Shown here: one piece after another, positions 30,972 to 40,622 of the stretch
Position numbering within the stretch: position 1 is the stretch's first letter
Layout of the letters: the number at the start of each line of letters is the position of its first letter
Assembly (NCBI RefSeq): GCF_000157895.3
Contig: NC_022663.1
Span: 1,550,001-1,614,000 of the forward strand
From: Mycobacterium kansasii ATCC 12478
Lineage (GTDB): Bacteria; Actinomycetota; Actinomycetes; Mycobacteriales; Mycobacteriaceae
Length of the DNA stretch: 64,000 bases
Direction: 5' to 3'
Notes under the pieces: model-generated
Told to the model about the DNA's origin: nothing
What the model saw: only the letters and a program-made list of their open reading frames with translations
Databases searched by the model: none
Made by a program: the position numbers and the translations under genes

Positions 30972-32456
30972 TCACGCCGGCGCCCCGACTAAACTCACGT
31001 CCCATGTCGCTGGCACCATCGGCATAACGGCGCTATCACCGAATTCACCAGCCAACGTGGCCATCCCTGAAGCACTGGGAACGGCAGATGAGGGAGCGGT
31101 ACCGGCAAACCCAATCGGTCCAGCCCCGGTATCCGACACCCCGACCATGCCCGCCGGCACTTCGCGACCAGGGGCCGCAGCCATGTCGAACTTACCCGGT
31201 GTCACCGCCTCACCCTTGTTGGGCGTGAAAACCTCACCCTTGTTGGGTGTAAACGCCTCAGTTTTGTCAGATGTCACGATTTCGCCGTAATCCGGCGCAG
31301 CCGGGCCAACGATGCTCTCGGAAGTGTCATCGCTCAGCTGATCGATGGAATTGACATACGCCGGGATCCCGATTCCCAAGCCGGTCGCGAGCGGTACCGC
31401 GATAGCGGTGCCAACTCCTGCCAGCACTGCACCGCCGAGACCGAGCGGAACAAGAATTCCCGCCGCTATCAGGGCGACCACGATGATCTCCGGATAGAGG
31501 GCCAATAGTGTGATGATGGCTTCCGCTATAGCTTGTGCCGCCACCACAAGGGCCTCGGCCAATACCTCCAGGACCGTAGCGAGGAATTCTCCCAGCAGTA
31601 AGGCTCCAACATAGAGCACCTCACCGACCACTTCCAGAATGCTTGCCAGCCCCTGGAAAAACGCCGTCATTATCTCCTGGAACACGAGCAGGGCCTCTTG
31701 CACCCACATCCAGAGTTCACTGAGGAAAGTTTCGAGTATTTCCGCTGCCACCAGCAGCGCCTCTTGTATCCACATCCACAGTTCGTTGACGAACGTAGTC
31801 AGCACTTCTTCTAAGAGCGTGGCGAACTTTTGCAGCCAGGCTAGGATTTCCAGCCACCACGGCGGTTCCGGCGGAGGAATCGGAAGTATATCGCCGAGGT
31901 GTCCGATTCCGGGGTGCTTGACCACCACTGGCGCCGGTGCGGTGTGGGGCACTGCGGCCAGGGCCGCGCCCGAAACTGTCGCATAGGTTCCCATTGTCGC
32001 GGCAGCCTGGATCCACATGCGCACATAGTCGGCTTCATTAAGGGCGATCGGGATGGTGTTGATTCCGAAGAAATTGGTTGCGACCAACACTCCGTGAAGG
32101 ATGTGGTTGGCCTGCAACTCGGCCAATGTCGGCATCGCGACCAACGCACTGACATACGCGGCCGCCGCGAGTTCGTGTTGGGCCGCCGTTGTCTCGCTGA
32201 CGGCACTGGCCTGATTCAGCCACGCCAGATACGGCAGATGCGCGGCCACGTAACTCTCAGCGCTGGGTCCCTGCCACACCCCAGCCTGCACGGCGGCCAA
32301 CTCGGCAGCCAACTCGGCTGCCACCGAACTATATTCGGCACCCAGCGAGTTCCACGCCGCCGCGGTCGTCAACAATGGACCCGGCCCCGGCCCGCTGGAA
32401 AGCAGTGCCGAATGCACCTCCGGCGGCGTACCTATCCAGATCGAAGGCTTAATCAC
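30972..32456 (-). CDS. PPE4-like PPE family protein
   Basis: The 494-residue protein has an N-terminal PPE domain (about 1-180; [58 protein letters not shown]) that closely resembles PPE4 of ESX-3. The middle has two near copies of ELWMW[IV]QEALLV followed by long hydrophobic stretches (about 300-375) that could insert in a membrane. The tail has a repeated [12 protein letters not shown] motif. The GTG start overlaps the PE stop by 4 bp. It is expected to form a secreted dimer with the PE protein. Confidence 0.88.
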   Translation of the reverse strand: MIKPSIWIGTPPEVHSALLSSGPGPGPLLTTAAAWNSLGAEYSSVAAELAAELAAVQAGVWQGPSAESYVAAHLPYLAWLNQASAVSETTAAQHELAAAAYVSALVAMPTLAELQANHILHGVLVATNFFGINTIPIALNEADYVRMWIQAAATMGTYATVSGAALAAVPHTAPAPVVVKHPGIGHLGDILPIPPPEPPWWLEILAWLQKFATLLEEVLTTFVNELWMWIQEALLVAAEILETFLSELWMWVQEALLVFQEIMTAFFQGLASILEVVGEVLYVGALLLGEFLATVLEVLAEALVVAAQAIAEAIITLLALYPEIIVVALIAAGILVPLGLGGAVLAGVGTAIAVPLATGLGIGIPAYVNSIDQLSDDTSESIVGPAAPDYGEIVTSDKTEAFTPNKGEVFTPNKGEAVTPGKFDMAAAPGREVPAGMVGVSDTGAGPIGFAGTAPSSAVPSASGMATLAGEFGDSAVMPMVPATWDVSLVGAPA

Positions 32457-32761
32457 AGACCACTCGAAACGACGTACGACGCCGCCGCTGCAGCATCACC
32501 AATCGCGTAACTGACACCAGACTCAGCAACACTGGCCCCCGAACGGCCAAGCTCTTCGACTCCCTCGGCGGCGACCGCAACGTGCTCGCAGCCCACCGCG
32601 CTGAACGCGGCCGCGGTCTCCAGCGACACTGGATCCGCCGCCGGTGGTACCACCGCCGTAATCGCCGGTATTGCGGCAGCATGTGCAGCAGCCAGGCGAG
32701 CCGTCAGTGCGTCCACCGCTGCACTTGCCGCCGCTAAGCCCTCAGGAACCACTCGTAACAT
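32453..32761 (-). CDS. PE5-like PE family protein
   Basis: The 102-residue PE domain protein begins [23 protein letters not shown] and contains [21 protein letters not shown] and [11 protein letters not shown], as in PE5 and PE27A. The ATG at 32761 is preceded by GAGGAG. PE proteins pair with the adjacent PPE protein and carry a C-terminal secretion signal; a Y-x3-D/E motif is not clear here (SYAIGDA is the closest). First gene of the PE-PPE-esxGH operon. Confidence 0.88.
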   Translation of the reverse strand: MLRVVPEGLAAASAAVDALTARLAAAHAAAIPAITAVVPPAADPVSLETAAAFSAVGCEHVAVAAEGVEELGRSGASVAESGVSYAIGDAAAAASYVVSSGL

Positions 32762-33223
32762 CAACCGCAACTCCTCAAGTGATCGACGAATCTGCCGCGC
32801 TGGAAGTCCGCATGCTCACAACCGTTGGGGCAAAAAGCCTTTGAAGCCCCAAGCGCACGAGCAACGCGCCTGATGAATTCTTGACCAGCTGCAGACGAGA
32901 GTTACAGGGCCAAATCATCCCAATCCACCCCGCAGCACGTGGCAGAGCGCTCCGGTTGGCGGTCGACGGCGATGCCGAGTTGTGCGAAACGACCACGCGA
33001 ACTACTTGTGCAATGGGCACAGTGCACTATTCGGACTGTCCACAGCGGGCAGCTACAACGTGGTTCGCTATGCGAGGTCGCGCCCGCGTCGTACGGAACC
33101 AGGGACCTAAGCGCGGGCCCGTGAATCGGGCCGGGTCCAGACCGCAGCTTGTCCACCACTTAGCGCCGTGGCACCATCCTGCTACGCGCTACCACATTAT
33201 GAATCAAGCAATATGGGAATGCG
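32762..33223. other. Promoter-bearing spacer upstream of the PE-PPE-Esx operon
   Basis: There is no gene in about 460 bases between the PE gene and dapE. I searched by eye for an IdeR box (ttaggttaggctaacctaa) and a Zur-type A/T-rich palindrome, both of which control ESX-3 in M. tuberculosis, and found neither. A partial palindrome (tgtgcaatgggcacagtgcac, around 33007) is the only structured element seen. Confidence 0.45.
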
Positions 33224-34288
33224 CTACCCGCTCAAGTATTGCCGCAACATGTCGACGGCCACCGTGATCTGGGCGGCCGGAACCCGCTCGTCGCGCCGGT
33301 GCGCCAGATTGGGATCACCGGGTCCGTAGTTGACCGCGGGGATGCCCAGCGCCGCGAAGCGCGACACGTCGGTCCACCCGTACTTCGCCCGGACCTGCCC
33401 ACCGGCGGCCTCGACCAGTGCTTTGGCGGCCGGCTCCGACAGCCCGGGCAGGGCACCCGCGGCGGCGTCCGTCTGCTCGATCTGCACGTCCAGCCCGTCG
33501 AACACCTCGTGGACGTGCTGCAGGGCCGCGGCCACCGACCGGTCGGGGGCAAAGCGGTAGTTGACGGTGACCGACGCGCGATCGGGAATCACGTTGCCGG
33601 CCACACCGCCGTCGACGCGTACCGCCGACAAACCCTCGCGGTAGGTGCAACCGTCGATGTCGACGCTGCGGGCCTGGTATCGCGCCAACCGGTCCAGGAC
33701 CGCGCCCAGTTTGTGAATAGCGTTGTCGCCCAACCAGGAACGCGCCGAATGGGCGCGGGTTCCGGTGGCGCTGATCACGACGCGCAGCGTGCCCTGGCAG
33801 CCGGCCTCGATATAGCCGGCGGTCGGCTCGCCCAGGATGGCCACGTCGGCCGACAACCAGTCCCGCAGCTCATTTTCGATGCGGCCTAAACCGTTTGCCG
33901 CAGCCTCGATTTCCTCGCAGTCGTAGAACACCAGCGTCAGGTCGTGCACCGGCTCGGCGACGGTGGCGGCCAGATGCAGGAAGACCGCGTCGCCCGACTT
34001 CATGTCGGCGGTGCCGCAGCCGTACAGCTCGCCGTTCTCGAGCCGGCTGGGCAGATTGCCGGCTGGCGGGACGGTGTCGAGGTGTCCGGCCAGCAGCACC
34101 CGCGACGGCCGGTTGCGGCTGGTGCGCGCCAGCACGGCGTTGCCGTTGCGGATGATCTCGAAGCCGGTTGTCTGGGCTCGCAGCGCGGCCTCCACCTCGT
34201 CGGCGATGCGAGCCTCGTTGCGCGACTCGCTGGGGATGTCGACCAGGGCCGCGGTCAATGCGATCGGATCCCCGCGCAAGTCCAGCAC
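33224..34288 (-). CDS. dapE: Succinyl-diaminopimelate desuccinylase
   Basis: The 354-residue M20 metallopeptidase family enzyme has metal-ligand motifs [35 protein letters not shown] and LGEPTAG plus a C-terminal [14 protein letters not shown]. It hydrolyses N-succinyl-LL-2,6-diaminopimelate in lysine/DAP synthesis, supplying peptidoglycan. Length matches the M. tuberculosis protein. Divergent from dapD, which acts two steps earlier. Confidence 0.93.
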   Translation of the reverse strand: MLDLRGDPIALTAALVDIPSESRNEARIADEVEAALRAQTTGFEIIRNGNAVLARTSRNRPSRVLLAGHLDTVPPAGNLPSRLENGELYGCGTADMKSGDAVFLHLAATVAEPVHDLTLVFYDCEEIEAAANGLGRIENELRDWLSADVAILGEPTAGYIEAGCQGTLRVVISATGTRAHSARSWLGDNAIHKLGAVLDRLARYQARSVDIDGCTYREGLSAVRVDGGVAGNVIPDRASVTVNYRFAPDRSVAAALQHVHEVFDGLDVQIEQTDAAAGALPGLSEPAAKALVEAAGGQVRAKYGWTDVSRFAALGIPAVNYGPGDPNLAHRRDERVPAAQITVAVDMLRQYLSG

Positions 34289-34306
34289 GCCCCCAGCCTA
34301 GAGCGC

Positions 34307-34364
34307 CGAGCAGACACAGAATCGCACTCCCCACAGGCTTGGGGTGCGATTCTGTGTCTGCTCG
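34307..34364. repeat. 21-bp perfect inverted repeat between dapE and dapD
   Basis: The arms 34307-34327 and 34344-34364 (core gagcagacacagaatcgcac) are perfect complements around a 16-base centre that itself holds cccc/gggg. It occupies the dapE-dapD divergent promoter region. It resembles the extragenic palindromes that recur in mycobacterial genomes and could be a mobile palindromic element or a regulator site. Confidence 0.8.
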
Positions 34365-34388
34365 CGCAGGCAAGTAGCGTGTCCAGGC

Positions 34389-35333
34389 GTGACTGGAGCA
34401 GCAGGCATCGGCCTGGCGACCCTCGCCGCCGACGGATCGGTCCTCGACACCTGGTTCCCCGCACCGGAGCTGACGGAATCGGATAGCAGCGGAACCTCCC
34501 GGTTGGCGCTGTCCGACATTCCCCCCGAGCTGGTCGCGCTGGTCGGCCGCGACGACGATCGCGGCACCGAAGTCGTCGCGGTCCGCACCGTCATCGGCTC
34601 GCTGGACGATGTCGCCGCCGACGCGTACGACGCCTACCTTCGGCTGCATCTGCTGTCGCACCGATTGGTGGCGCCGCACGGGCTGAACGCCGGCGGCTTG
34701 TTCGGGGTGTTGACGAATGTGGTGTGGACCAATCGCGGACCGTGCGCCATCGAGGGTTTCGAAGCGGTGCGGGCCCGGCTGCGCCGCCATGGTCCGGTCA
34801 CGGTCTACGGCATCGACAAGTTCCCGCGGATGGTCGACTACGTCCTGCCCACCGGGGTGCGCATCGCCGACGCTGACCGGGTGCGGCTGGGTGCCCACCT
34901 GGCGCCGGGCACCACCGTGATGCACGAGGGCTTCGTCAACTACAACGCCGGAACTCTGGGCGCCTCAATGGTCGAGGGCCGGATCTCGGCGGGCGTGGTC
35001 GTAGGCGACGGCTCCGACATCGGCGGCGGCGCGTCGATCATGGGGACCCTGTCCGGCGGTGGCACCCAGGTCATTTCGATCGGCAGACGCTGCCTGCTCG
35101 GCGCCAACGCCGGGCTGGGCATCTCCCTGGGCGACGACTGCGTGGTGGAGGCCGGTCTCTACCTCACCGCCGGCACCAAGGTCACCATGGCGAACGGAAC
35201 CGCGGTCAAGGCGCGCGAACTTTCCGGCCACAGCAACCTGCTGTTCCGCCGCAATTCGGTGACCGGGGCCGTCGAGGTGGTAGCCCGTGACCGGGAAGGC
35301 ATCACCCTCAACGAGGATCTGCACGCCAACTAG
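34389..35333 (+). CDS. dapD: Tetrahydrodipicolinate N-succinyltransferase
   Basis: The 314-residue protein has an N-terminal domain ([29 protein letters not shown]) and a C-terminal left-handed beta-helix of hexapeptide repeats (about 165-270, [24 protein letters not shown]). It succinylates tetrahydrodipicolinate with succinyl-CoA in DAP/lysine synthesis. GTG at 34389 is chosen by alignment with the mycobacterial family start; sequence upstream is the inverted repeat. Confidence 0.93.
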   Translation: MTGAAGIGLATLAADGSVLDTWFPAPELTESDSSGTSRLALSDIPPELVALVGRDDDRGTEVVAVRTVIGSLDDVAADAYDAYLRLHLLSHRLVAPHGLNAGGLFGVLTNVVWTNRGPCAIEGFEAVRARLRRHGPVTVYGIDKFPRMVDYVLPTGVRIADADRVRLGAHLAPGTTVMHEGFVNYNAGTLGASMVEGRISAGVVVGDGSDIGGGASIMGTLSGGGTQVISIGRRCLLGANAGLGISLGDDCVVEAGLYLTAGTKVTMANGTAVKARELSGHSNLLFRRNSVTGAVEVVARDREGITLNEDLHAN

Positions 35334-35336
35334 CCC

Positions 35337-36698
35337 TCAAATAAGCGAGCCGAACGCGGTGCCGGTGGTTTCGGGAAGCAGATAGGTGCACACCAGGCTG
35401 ACCGCCACCAGAGCGGCCATCATCACGCCGACCGCCCAGCTGCCGTAGACGGCCACCAGGGTGCCGGCGACCAACGGCGGCACCGCCCCCCCGAAAATGC
35501 CGGCGAGGTTGATCGACAGGGCCGTGCCGGTGTAGCGGTAGCGGGTGGCGAACAGTTCGGGGATCAGTGCGACGACGGGTCCGAAACCAGCCGCCGCGAT
35601 GGCGTAAACGCCCAGGATGGCGACTGCGAACCAGGTGCGATCGCCGGAATCGATCAGCGACATCACCGACAGCGACCACGGGAGACCCGCTGCCCACCCG
35701 ACCAGCATGAGGCGCCTGCGCCCGAACCGGTCGCACAGCGCCGCCGTCGTCGACACGAACACGATGCAGGTCAGCCCGCCCAGCACCCCGACCAGCAGGA
35801 TGAAGTCGCGGGAATAGCCCAGGCGGGTTTGCGCGTACGAGGGAAGGTAGGTGCTGGCCAGATACAGGTCGCCGAAGACCGCGAGCACACAACCCGCAGC
35901 CAGGACCAGTTCGCGGCGCTGCCGGCGCAGCACTTCCGCCAACGGAGCGGGGCTACCGGTTGCTTTCCCAGCATCAGTCCTGGCCATCTCGGTGGCGAAG
36001 ACCGGGGTCTCGCTGATCTTCAGGCGCACAAACAAGGCGATGACGACGAGCACCGCACTCAGCAGGAACGGGATACGCCATCCCCAATGCATGAAAGCGG
36101 AGCTGTCGGCTCCGACGGTGTAGTTCACCACCAAGAAGGTGAGGCCGCTGAGCACCAGTGCGATGCCGCCGCCGATCGCGGTGAACATCCCGTAATAGCC
36201 GCGTCTGTGCGCAGGCGCTGACTCGGCACTCAACAGCGCCGATCCGGCCCATTCACCGCCGGCGGCGAAACCCTGCAGCAGGCGCAGCAGTATCAGGATC
36301 AGTGGGGCCAGCACCCCGATGGTGGCCGTCGCCGGAACAATGCCGACGGTGACCGTCGCCACGGCCATGATCAGCAACGTCGCGACCAGGGTCTTCTGAC
36401 GGCCCAGTCGGTCCCCGAAATGTCCGAACACCGCCGCACCGAGTGGCCGCGACAGAAACGCCGTGGCGAATGTCCCCATCGAGGCGACGGTGGCCATCGT
36501 AGGGCCGAGACCGGGGTAGAACACCGAGGGAAACACCAGCGCGGCCGCGGTGCCGTAGATGTAGAAGTCGTAGTACTCGACCGCCGAGCCGACGACGCAG
36601 GCAAGCGCCACCCTTCTCATCGGCGTTACCAGCGGGCTGGGCTCACCCGTCCCGCTGCCGGCCACTGCGCCGCTGGCCGTGTCCGCGGTTCCGTACAC
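35337..36698 (-). CDS. MFS transporter of the metabolite:H+ symporter type (Rv1200)
   Basis: The protein has about 453 residues and twelve membrane segments. MFS motifs are visible: GSAVEYYDFYIYGTAAALVF in helix 1, GHFGDRLGRQKTL (motif A) and LLQGFAAGGEWAGSALL. This is the MHS (citrate/proline/shikimate-type) subfamily. GTG at 36698 is a plausible start, though MRRVALACVV (36620) is possible. It converges with dapD (3-bp gap). Here it marks the left edge of the large accessory block; in M. tuberculosis it is next to IS1081 and esxK/L. Confidence 0.88.
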   Translation of the reverse strand: MYGTADTASGAVAGSGTGEPSPLVTPMRRVALACVVGSAVEYYDFYIYGTAAALVFPSVFYPGLGPTMATVASMGTFATAFLSRPLGAAVFGHFGDRLGRQKTLVATLLIMAVATVTVGIVPATATIGVLAPLILILLRLLQGFAAGGEWAGSALLSAESAPAHRRGYYGMFTAIGGGIALVLSGLTFLVVNYTVGADSSAFMHWGWRIPFLLSAVLVVIALFVRLKISETPVFATEMARTDAGKATGSPAPLAEVLRRQRRELVLAAGCVLAVFGDLYLASTYLPSYAQTRLGYSRDFILLVGVLGGLTCIVFVSTTAALCDRFGRRRLMLVGWAAGLPWSLSVMSLIDSGDRTWFAVAILGVYAIAAAGFGPVVALIPELFATRYRYTGTALSINLAGIFGGAVPPLVAGTLVAVYGSWAVGVMMAALVAVSLVCTYLLPETTGTAFGSLI

Positions 36699-36887
36699 GG
36701 CGATGACGATAAGCCACGAAGCCGACCGGATTCCGTTCCAGCGCCGTGAATTTACTGCCAAGATGCTGAGCAATACCGAGCATGCGGATAGTCAGAGCTC
36801 GGGACCGCTACCCGGCCTGACGAAACCCGTTGCGCCCCAGGCTGAGCCTCGTCGGGTGTGCGACGATCGTCACATTACGCAACCGTC

Positions 36888-36929
36888 GTTGACAATGTGG
36901 GCGCGTGGCCCTACCGTCAAATTGTCAAC
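36888..36929. promoter_or_regulatory. Inverted repeat gttgacaat / attgtcaac
   Basis: A perfect 9-bp inverted repeat (36888-36896 and 36921-36929) with a 24-base spacer lies in the region upstream of the secreted protein at 37062. The left arm contains TTGACA, which could be a -35. It is the only structure I see in 36699-37061, which otherwise has no gene. Confidence 0.4.
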
Positions 36930-37061
36930 TATGGATGACAGCCAGGAGCCGAGAGGGCTCGACGACACGGTAACGGCTTGCCGGCAGGCCCGGTTCATTC
37001 AGCGTCGACAACGGGGGCTTTCGAGCCGAACAGCCTCATACCGAACCGAAGGGAGTTCGAC

Positions 37062-37391
37062 ATGTCAACCATTCGCACCTTGTCGACGGGTGTCCTCTGC
37101 GCCCTTGGCCTTTCGCTCGCGGGGACGTTTGCCGGACCCGCTATAGCATCGGCCGCACCGGGGCAGTCTTTCGCCGGTCCGATGCATCCGGGCGGGGCTC
37201 CGATGAACTCCGTAGCAGGCCCGCTTCACCCGGGCCGGGGGCCGATGAACCACGCTTCAGGTCCGATGCGCCCGGGCGTGGCTCCAATGCACCCGGTGCC
37301 GCCGCCAACCCATCCGATCTACCACTACACCGATGACCTGACCCACCCGGTTTGGTCGGTCACCCATCCGTTCTGGGCACTTGTCCCCTGA
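37062..37391 (+). CDS. Secreted Met/His/Pro-rich repeat protein
   Basis: This 109-residue protein has a clear signal peptide (LSTGVLCALGLSLAGTFAGPAIASAAP, cleavage after ASA-A). The mature part is built from imperfect repeats of (S/A)GP[ML]HPG.[GA]PM, then MHPVPPPTHPIYHYTDDLTHPVW and THPFW. The many Met and His residues recall extracytoplasmic metal-binding proteins, but no known metal-site signature is complete. The ATG at 37062 has AGGGAG. It is separated from the P450 by a strong hairpin. I do not recognise a family. Confidence 0.7.
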   Translation: MSTIRTLSTGVLCALGLSLAGTFAGPAIASAAPGQSFAGPMHPGGAPMNSVAGPLHPGRGPMNHASGPMRPGVAPMHPVPPPTHPIYHYTDDLTHPVWSVTHPFWALVP

Positions 37392-37403
37392 TCGACCCCC
37401 TGC

Positions 37404-37448
37404 TTTGCCCCCGGCACATTCCCCCTCCCCCCGTGTGCCGGGGGCAAA
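37404..37448. terminator. Bidirectional hairpin terminator
   Basis: A perfect 15-bp inverted repeat (37404-37418, 37434-37448; tttgcccccggcaca and its complement) encloses a 15-base pyrimidine-rich loop. It sits between the convergent secreted-protein gene and the P450 gene, where a shared terminator is expected. The arms end in A/T triplets. Confidence 0.75.
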
Positions 37449-37504
37449 CCCAGTTGATCGACCGGTCGCCTACACCGGCCCCGGCGGTTCGCACGGGTGA
37501 CCGT

Positions 37505-38866
37505 TCACCGCCCGATGTGGTGCACGACGACGCGCCCCCCGTCTTTCGGCAGGAAGCCGAGCCCGCCCGCCCGAATCTTCTCCGGCGGTGCCGTGGTGGT
37601 TTCGATGGTCAAGTGGCGCAAGATGGTTCGTAGCACCACGTTCATTTCCATCTTGGCGAACGCGGCCCCCGCACAGCGGCGGGTTCCGCCCCCGAACGGA
37701 ACCCAGGCAAACGGCGACGGTTTCCCCTCGATGTAGCGCTGCGGATCAAAGCGATCGGGATCGGGGAACGTGGTGGCATCGGCGTGACACCGCGAAATGC
37801 TGACGACGATGGAATAGCCCTCGGGAATGACGTACTCCCCCAACTCGAATGACGGTGCCCGCACCCGGCGACCGGAGAAGTCGATCACCGACCGGGTGCG
37901 CTGCACCTCGTAGATCGCCGCATGGCGCAGCTCGTTGTCGTCGGTGTCGGCCTCCTCGACGAGCGCCGACAACACCTCGGGCTGGCGGGTCAGCCGTTCG
38001 AACACCCAGGCCAAGGTGGTTGCGGTGGTCTCGTGTCCGGCGACCAGAAGAGTGAGCAGATCGTCCCGGACGTCCTCTCGCGACATGGGTGAACCGTCGT
38101 CGTATGCGCTGCGCAGCATCAGCGAGAGAATGTCGCCGCGGTCCTCCAACTCCGAGCCCGATTGGGCGCCCGATTGCGATTTGTCGATGATTCTGTCGAT
38201 GATCGTGTCGTACTTGCCCCGCCATTCCGCTAGCCGGCCCCACGGGGTGTAGCGGCCATAGGTTCGGTTGGGCAGGGGCAGCGTCGACAAACGGGAACCC
38301 CACTTCGCCCACGGCACGATGACCTGGCGCAGCTCGTCGAAGTCGTCCCCCTCGGCGCCGAATACGGCGCGCAAGATCACGTTGAGGGTGATGCGCTTCA
38401 TCGCCGGCAACGTCGGGAATGCGGTACCGTCGGGCCAGTCGGCGATTTCGCGCAGAGTCTCCTGCTCGACGATCCGCTCGTAATTCCTCATGTTGCCGGC
38501 GCGGAAGGGATGCGCCAGCAGCTTTCGGCGCCGGCGGTGCTCTTCGCCGTCGAGCCCGAATACCGAACCCGAGCCCAACAGCCGGCTCAGGTTCGGCTGA
38601 ATGGCGCCGAGTTCGTCTGTCGTGCTGGTGAATACCTTTTTGGCCAGCCTCGGGTCGGCCACGATGACTAGGCGTCCGAACACCGGGACATCGAGCCGAA
38701 ACGCACCGCCATAGCGACGTGCGAGTTGCTCGGTAGCCCGCCGCCGCGCAGCGAAGAAGGCAATGCCCTGCAGGCCCTTGGGGATTACCCGCGGTGGCGC
38801 CGGCGGCAACTTGGCCGTCGTGATGGCGAGGCCGGCCGGGCCGGCGGGCCCGCCCGATTCACTCAT
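37505..38866 (-). CDS. Cytochrome P450, CYP138-like
   Basis: The 453-residue P450 has an I-helix motif AGHETTATT, an ExxR-region YEVQRTR, and the heme-binding loop PFGGGTRRCAGAAFA with the Cys ligand. Near the N-terminus LSRLLGSGSVFGLDGEEHRRRRKLLAHPF is strongly like CYP138 of M. tuberculosis. Soluble class I P450s of this type need ferredoxin and reductase, not encoded nearby. ATG 38866 (MSESGG) is preferred over a GTG four codons earlier. It opens toward the secreted protein and is the most distal gene of the leftward arm; it may hydroxylate a lipid or the cluster product (inference). Confidence 0.85.
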   Translation of the reverse strand: MSESGGPAGPAGLAITTAKLPPAPPRVIPKGLQGIAFFAARRRATEQLARRYGGAFRLDVPVFGRLVIVADPRLAKKVFTSTTDELGAIQPNLSRLLGSGSVFGLDGEEHRRRRKLLAHPFRAGNMRNYERIVEQETLREIADWPDGTAFPTLPAMKRITLNVILRAVFGAEGDDFDELRQVIVPWAKWGSRLSTLPLPNRTYGRYTPWGRLAEWRGKYDTIIDRIIDKSQSGAQSGSELEDRGDILSLMLRSAYDDGSPMSREDVRDDLLTLLVAGHETTATTLAWVFERLTRQPEVLSALVEEADTDDNELRHAAIYEVQRTRSVIDFSGRRVRAPSFELGEYVIPEGYSIVVSISRCHADATTFPDPDRFDPQRYIEGKPSPFAWVPFGGGTRRCAGAAFAKMEMNVVLRTILRHLTIETTTAPPEKIRAGGLGFLPKDGGRVVVHHIGR

Positions 38867-39000
38867 GTCGGCAACCACGCGAGACGGTGATCGCGCGGCC
38901 GGCCGCTAGGGCGAGGGTCATGAACGAGGGATACCCGGCGAAATACGTCCAAAACGGTTGACAGTTTTATGAGTTTGCTATGCGCGACAGCGAGTCCCGG

Positions 39001-40428
39001 TTACTCGATCACCCCGCTGAGCTCGAACTCGGCGAGGGTGCGTGCCGCCAGCTCACGCAATTGGGGCTTGGAGCAGACCTCACCGGCCTGGTAGGCCACG
39101 ACGGTGACGCACATTTTGCCGCTGATCCGCACGAACACCAGCGACAGTTCGCCGTGGCGCTCGAGATGCTCCCGCATAACCCGCTGGATCACACCACCGC
39201 CGAACGCGTATTCGGCTTCGGTCCCGTCCGGGCAGGCCGCCACGGCGGCCAGATCGCCGAGACTCGAACACGCCACGGGCAGATCGCCATAGCCGAATGC
39301 GGCTTCGGCCAGCCGTTTGAGCGCCGGCTTCGGGACGAACGACACCAGCGGGGCAAGCGGAAGCATCGGCGAAGCCACTTCCGGGGTTTCGCGCAAGGTG
39401 TTGAACACCTGCTTGATGGCCGCGCGGGTTTGCGACAGGTCGGTTGTCACCCGGCTCGGGTCGACACTCACAGTCACGAACGACAGCGTGTTGGCCCGGG
39501 CGTCGTCTTCGGTGCGATCGCTGAGCGGCACCTGCAAGGTGACCGTGCTGTTGCCGGCGCGCATCCGCCCCATCCGCTCGCCGAGTTTGGCCGCCAACCC
39601 GGCAGCCAGGTGGTGACTGGTTCCGCCGAGGGCGTTGGCGCGCTCATCCCACCGATCCAGATCGACGTGGATGGCGATAGCCGGTACAACGACACGTTCG
39701 TCGCCGTAGCCGCTCCCGGCGGCGACGGAACGCGACGGTGTCGAGGCGGTGGCGGTCGCCTCCTCGTGGCGACGACGCCGGGCCGCTCTCGCCGCCCCGG
39801 CAAGGGCCCGGCCAACCTCGGGCGCGCCCCGCACGGTTTGGCGGACGTCCTGGGCCAGCGCCCGCAGCCGGGTGCGGGAATGCGGCGGCGGATAGCCGAG
39901 GTTGCGCCTCTTGCCGATGGCCGCCTCGGCGACCGCGAGGCCTATCCCCAGCCCGTCGATCAGGCAGTGCGACGCCACCAGGCTGACCGCGGTCGAGCCG
40001 TCCGTCAGCGGAAGGACGCCAAGGTGCCAGGCCGGCCCCCGCTCCGGATCGATCGGTTTCTGGGCGCGCTCGTCGATCCAGTCGCTGAGTTCACCACGGC
40101 GACGCGGATGCTCGGCTACGTCCATCTCCGCCGGCCCCCGGTCGCAGACCCAGCGGTGGCGGGCGAACGGCAGTGGCGAACGCTCGATGCGCCGCCCCAG
40201 CAATCCGTAGCCGAGGGTGTGGTGGAAGCGTTTCAGTGCCTCGAAGTTGACGGGATGTTCGTATACCCAGACACATTGGACGACAGCGGCCCGGTCCATG
40301 GCGCGCAGCAGCGTAAACATGGCTTGGTCCATGGACGACAGCTGATTGTCCGGCGGTACTTCGCCGATGGGTGCAGTGCTTTTCCGAAGCGTCTGCAGCG
40401 CTCGCGCCGGCCATATCCGCACTGGCAC
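39001..40428 (-). CDS. Stand-alone condensation/PapA-like acyltransferase
   Basis: The 475-residue protein has the condensation/acyltransferase superfamily active motif in reduced form, SHCLIDG (His154, Asp158, Gly159) instead of HHxxxDG. The C-terminal half carries LQVPLSDRTEDDARANTLSFVTVSVD, a WS/DGAT- or PapA-like region, and CSSLGDL. It probably forms an ester or amide bond with an acyl-CoA or carrier-bound acyl chain. GTG 40428 has GGAGG at good distance. It lies between a P450 and a type II thioesterase and could decorate the NRPS product. WS/DGAT wax-ester activity is the alternative. Confidence 0.65.
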   Translation of the reverse strand: MPVRIWPARALQTLRKSTAPIGEVPPDNQLSSMDQAMFTLLRAMDRAAVVQCVWVYEHPVNFEALKRFHHTLGYGLLGRRIERSPLPFARHRWVCDRGPAEMDVAEHPRRRGELSDWIDERAQKPIDPERGPAWHLGVLPLTDGSTAVSLVASHCLIDGLGIGLAVAEAAIGKRRNLGYPPPHSRTRLRALAQDVRQTVRGAPEVGRALAGAARAARRRRHEEATATASTPSRSVAAGSGYGDERVVVPAIAIHVDLDRWDERANALGGTSHHLAAGLAAKLGERMGRMRAGNSTVTLQVPLSDRTEDDARANTLSFVTVSVDPSRVTTDLSQTRAAIKQVFNTLRETPEVASPMLPLAPLVSFVPKPALKRLAEAAFGYGDLPVACSSLGDLAAVAACPDGTEAEYAFGGGVIQRVMREHLERHGELSLVFVRISGKMCVTVVAYQAGEVCSKPQLRELAARTLAEFELSGVIE

Positions 40429-40477
40429 TTGTCAGCCTCCGATCGATTGCGGGTTGTGTCGCCGGGCAAACATGCAC

Positions 40478-40557
40478 CGCGTCAACGAGTCAATGCCGGC
40501 GCTGCGCGGCCGGGATGACCCGTCAACGGGTCAATGCCGGCCCTGCGCCGGGATGAC
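40478..40557. repeat. Direct repeat with an 18-bp palindrome upstream of the acyltransferase
   Basis: Two imperfect 38-40-bp copies (starting gtcaacgagtcaatgccgg at about 40478 and gtcaacgggtcaatgccgg at about 40521) lie head to tail. At their junction is the palindrome TGACCCGTCAACGGGTCA (40516-40533). They lie 50-130 bp upstream of the acyltransferase start and 3' of the thioesterase gene, a good place for an operator. No known regulator consensus is recognised. Confidence 0.65.
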
Positions 40558-40622
40558 CACTTTGGCGGCGACGGCCGCCGACCCCGTTTCCGGTCCTTTC
40601 CCGGTGCGCGACGAACGCGGCA

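Noticed and set aside
33000..33030. Possible Zur or IdeR operator upstream of the PE-PPE-Esx operon
   Set aside because: The partial palindrome is G/C-rich and does not match either consensus.
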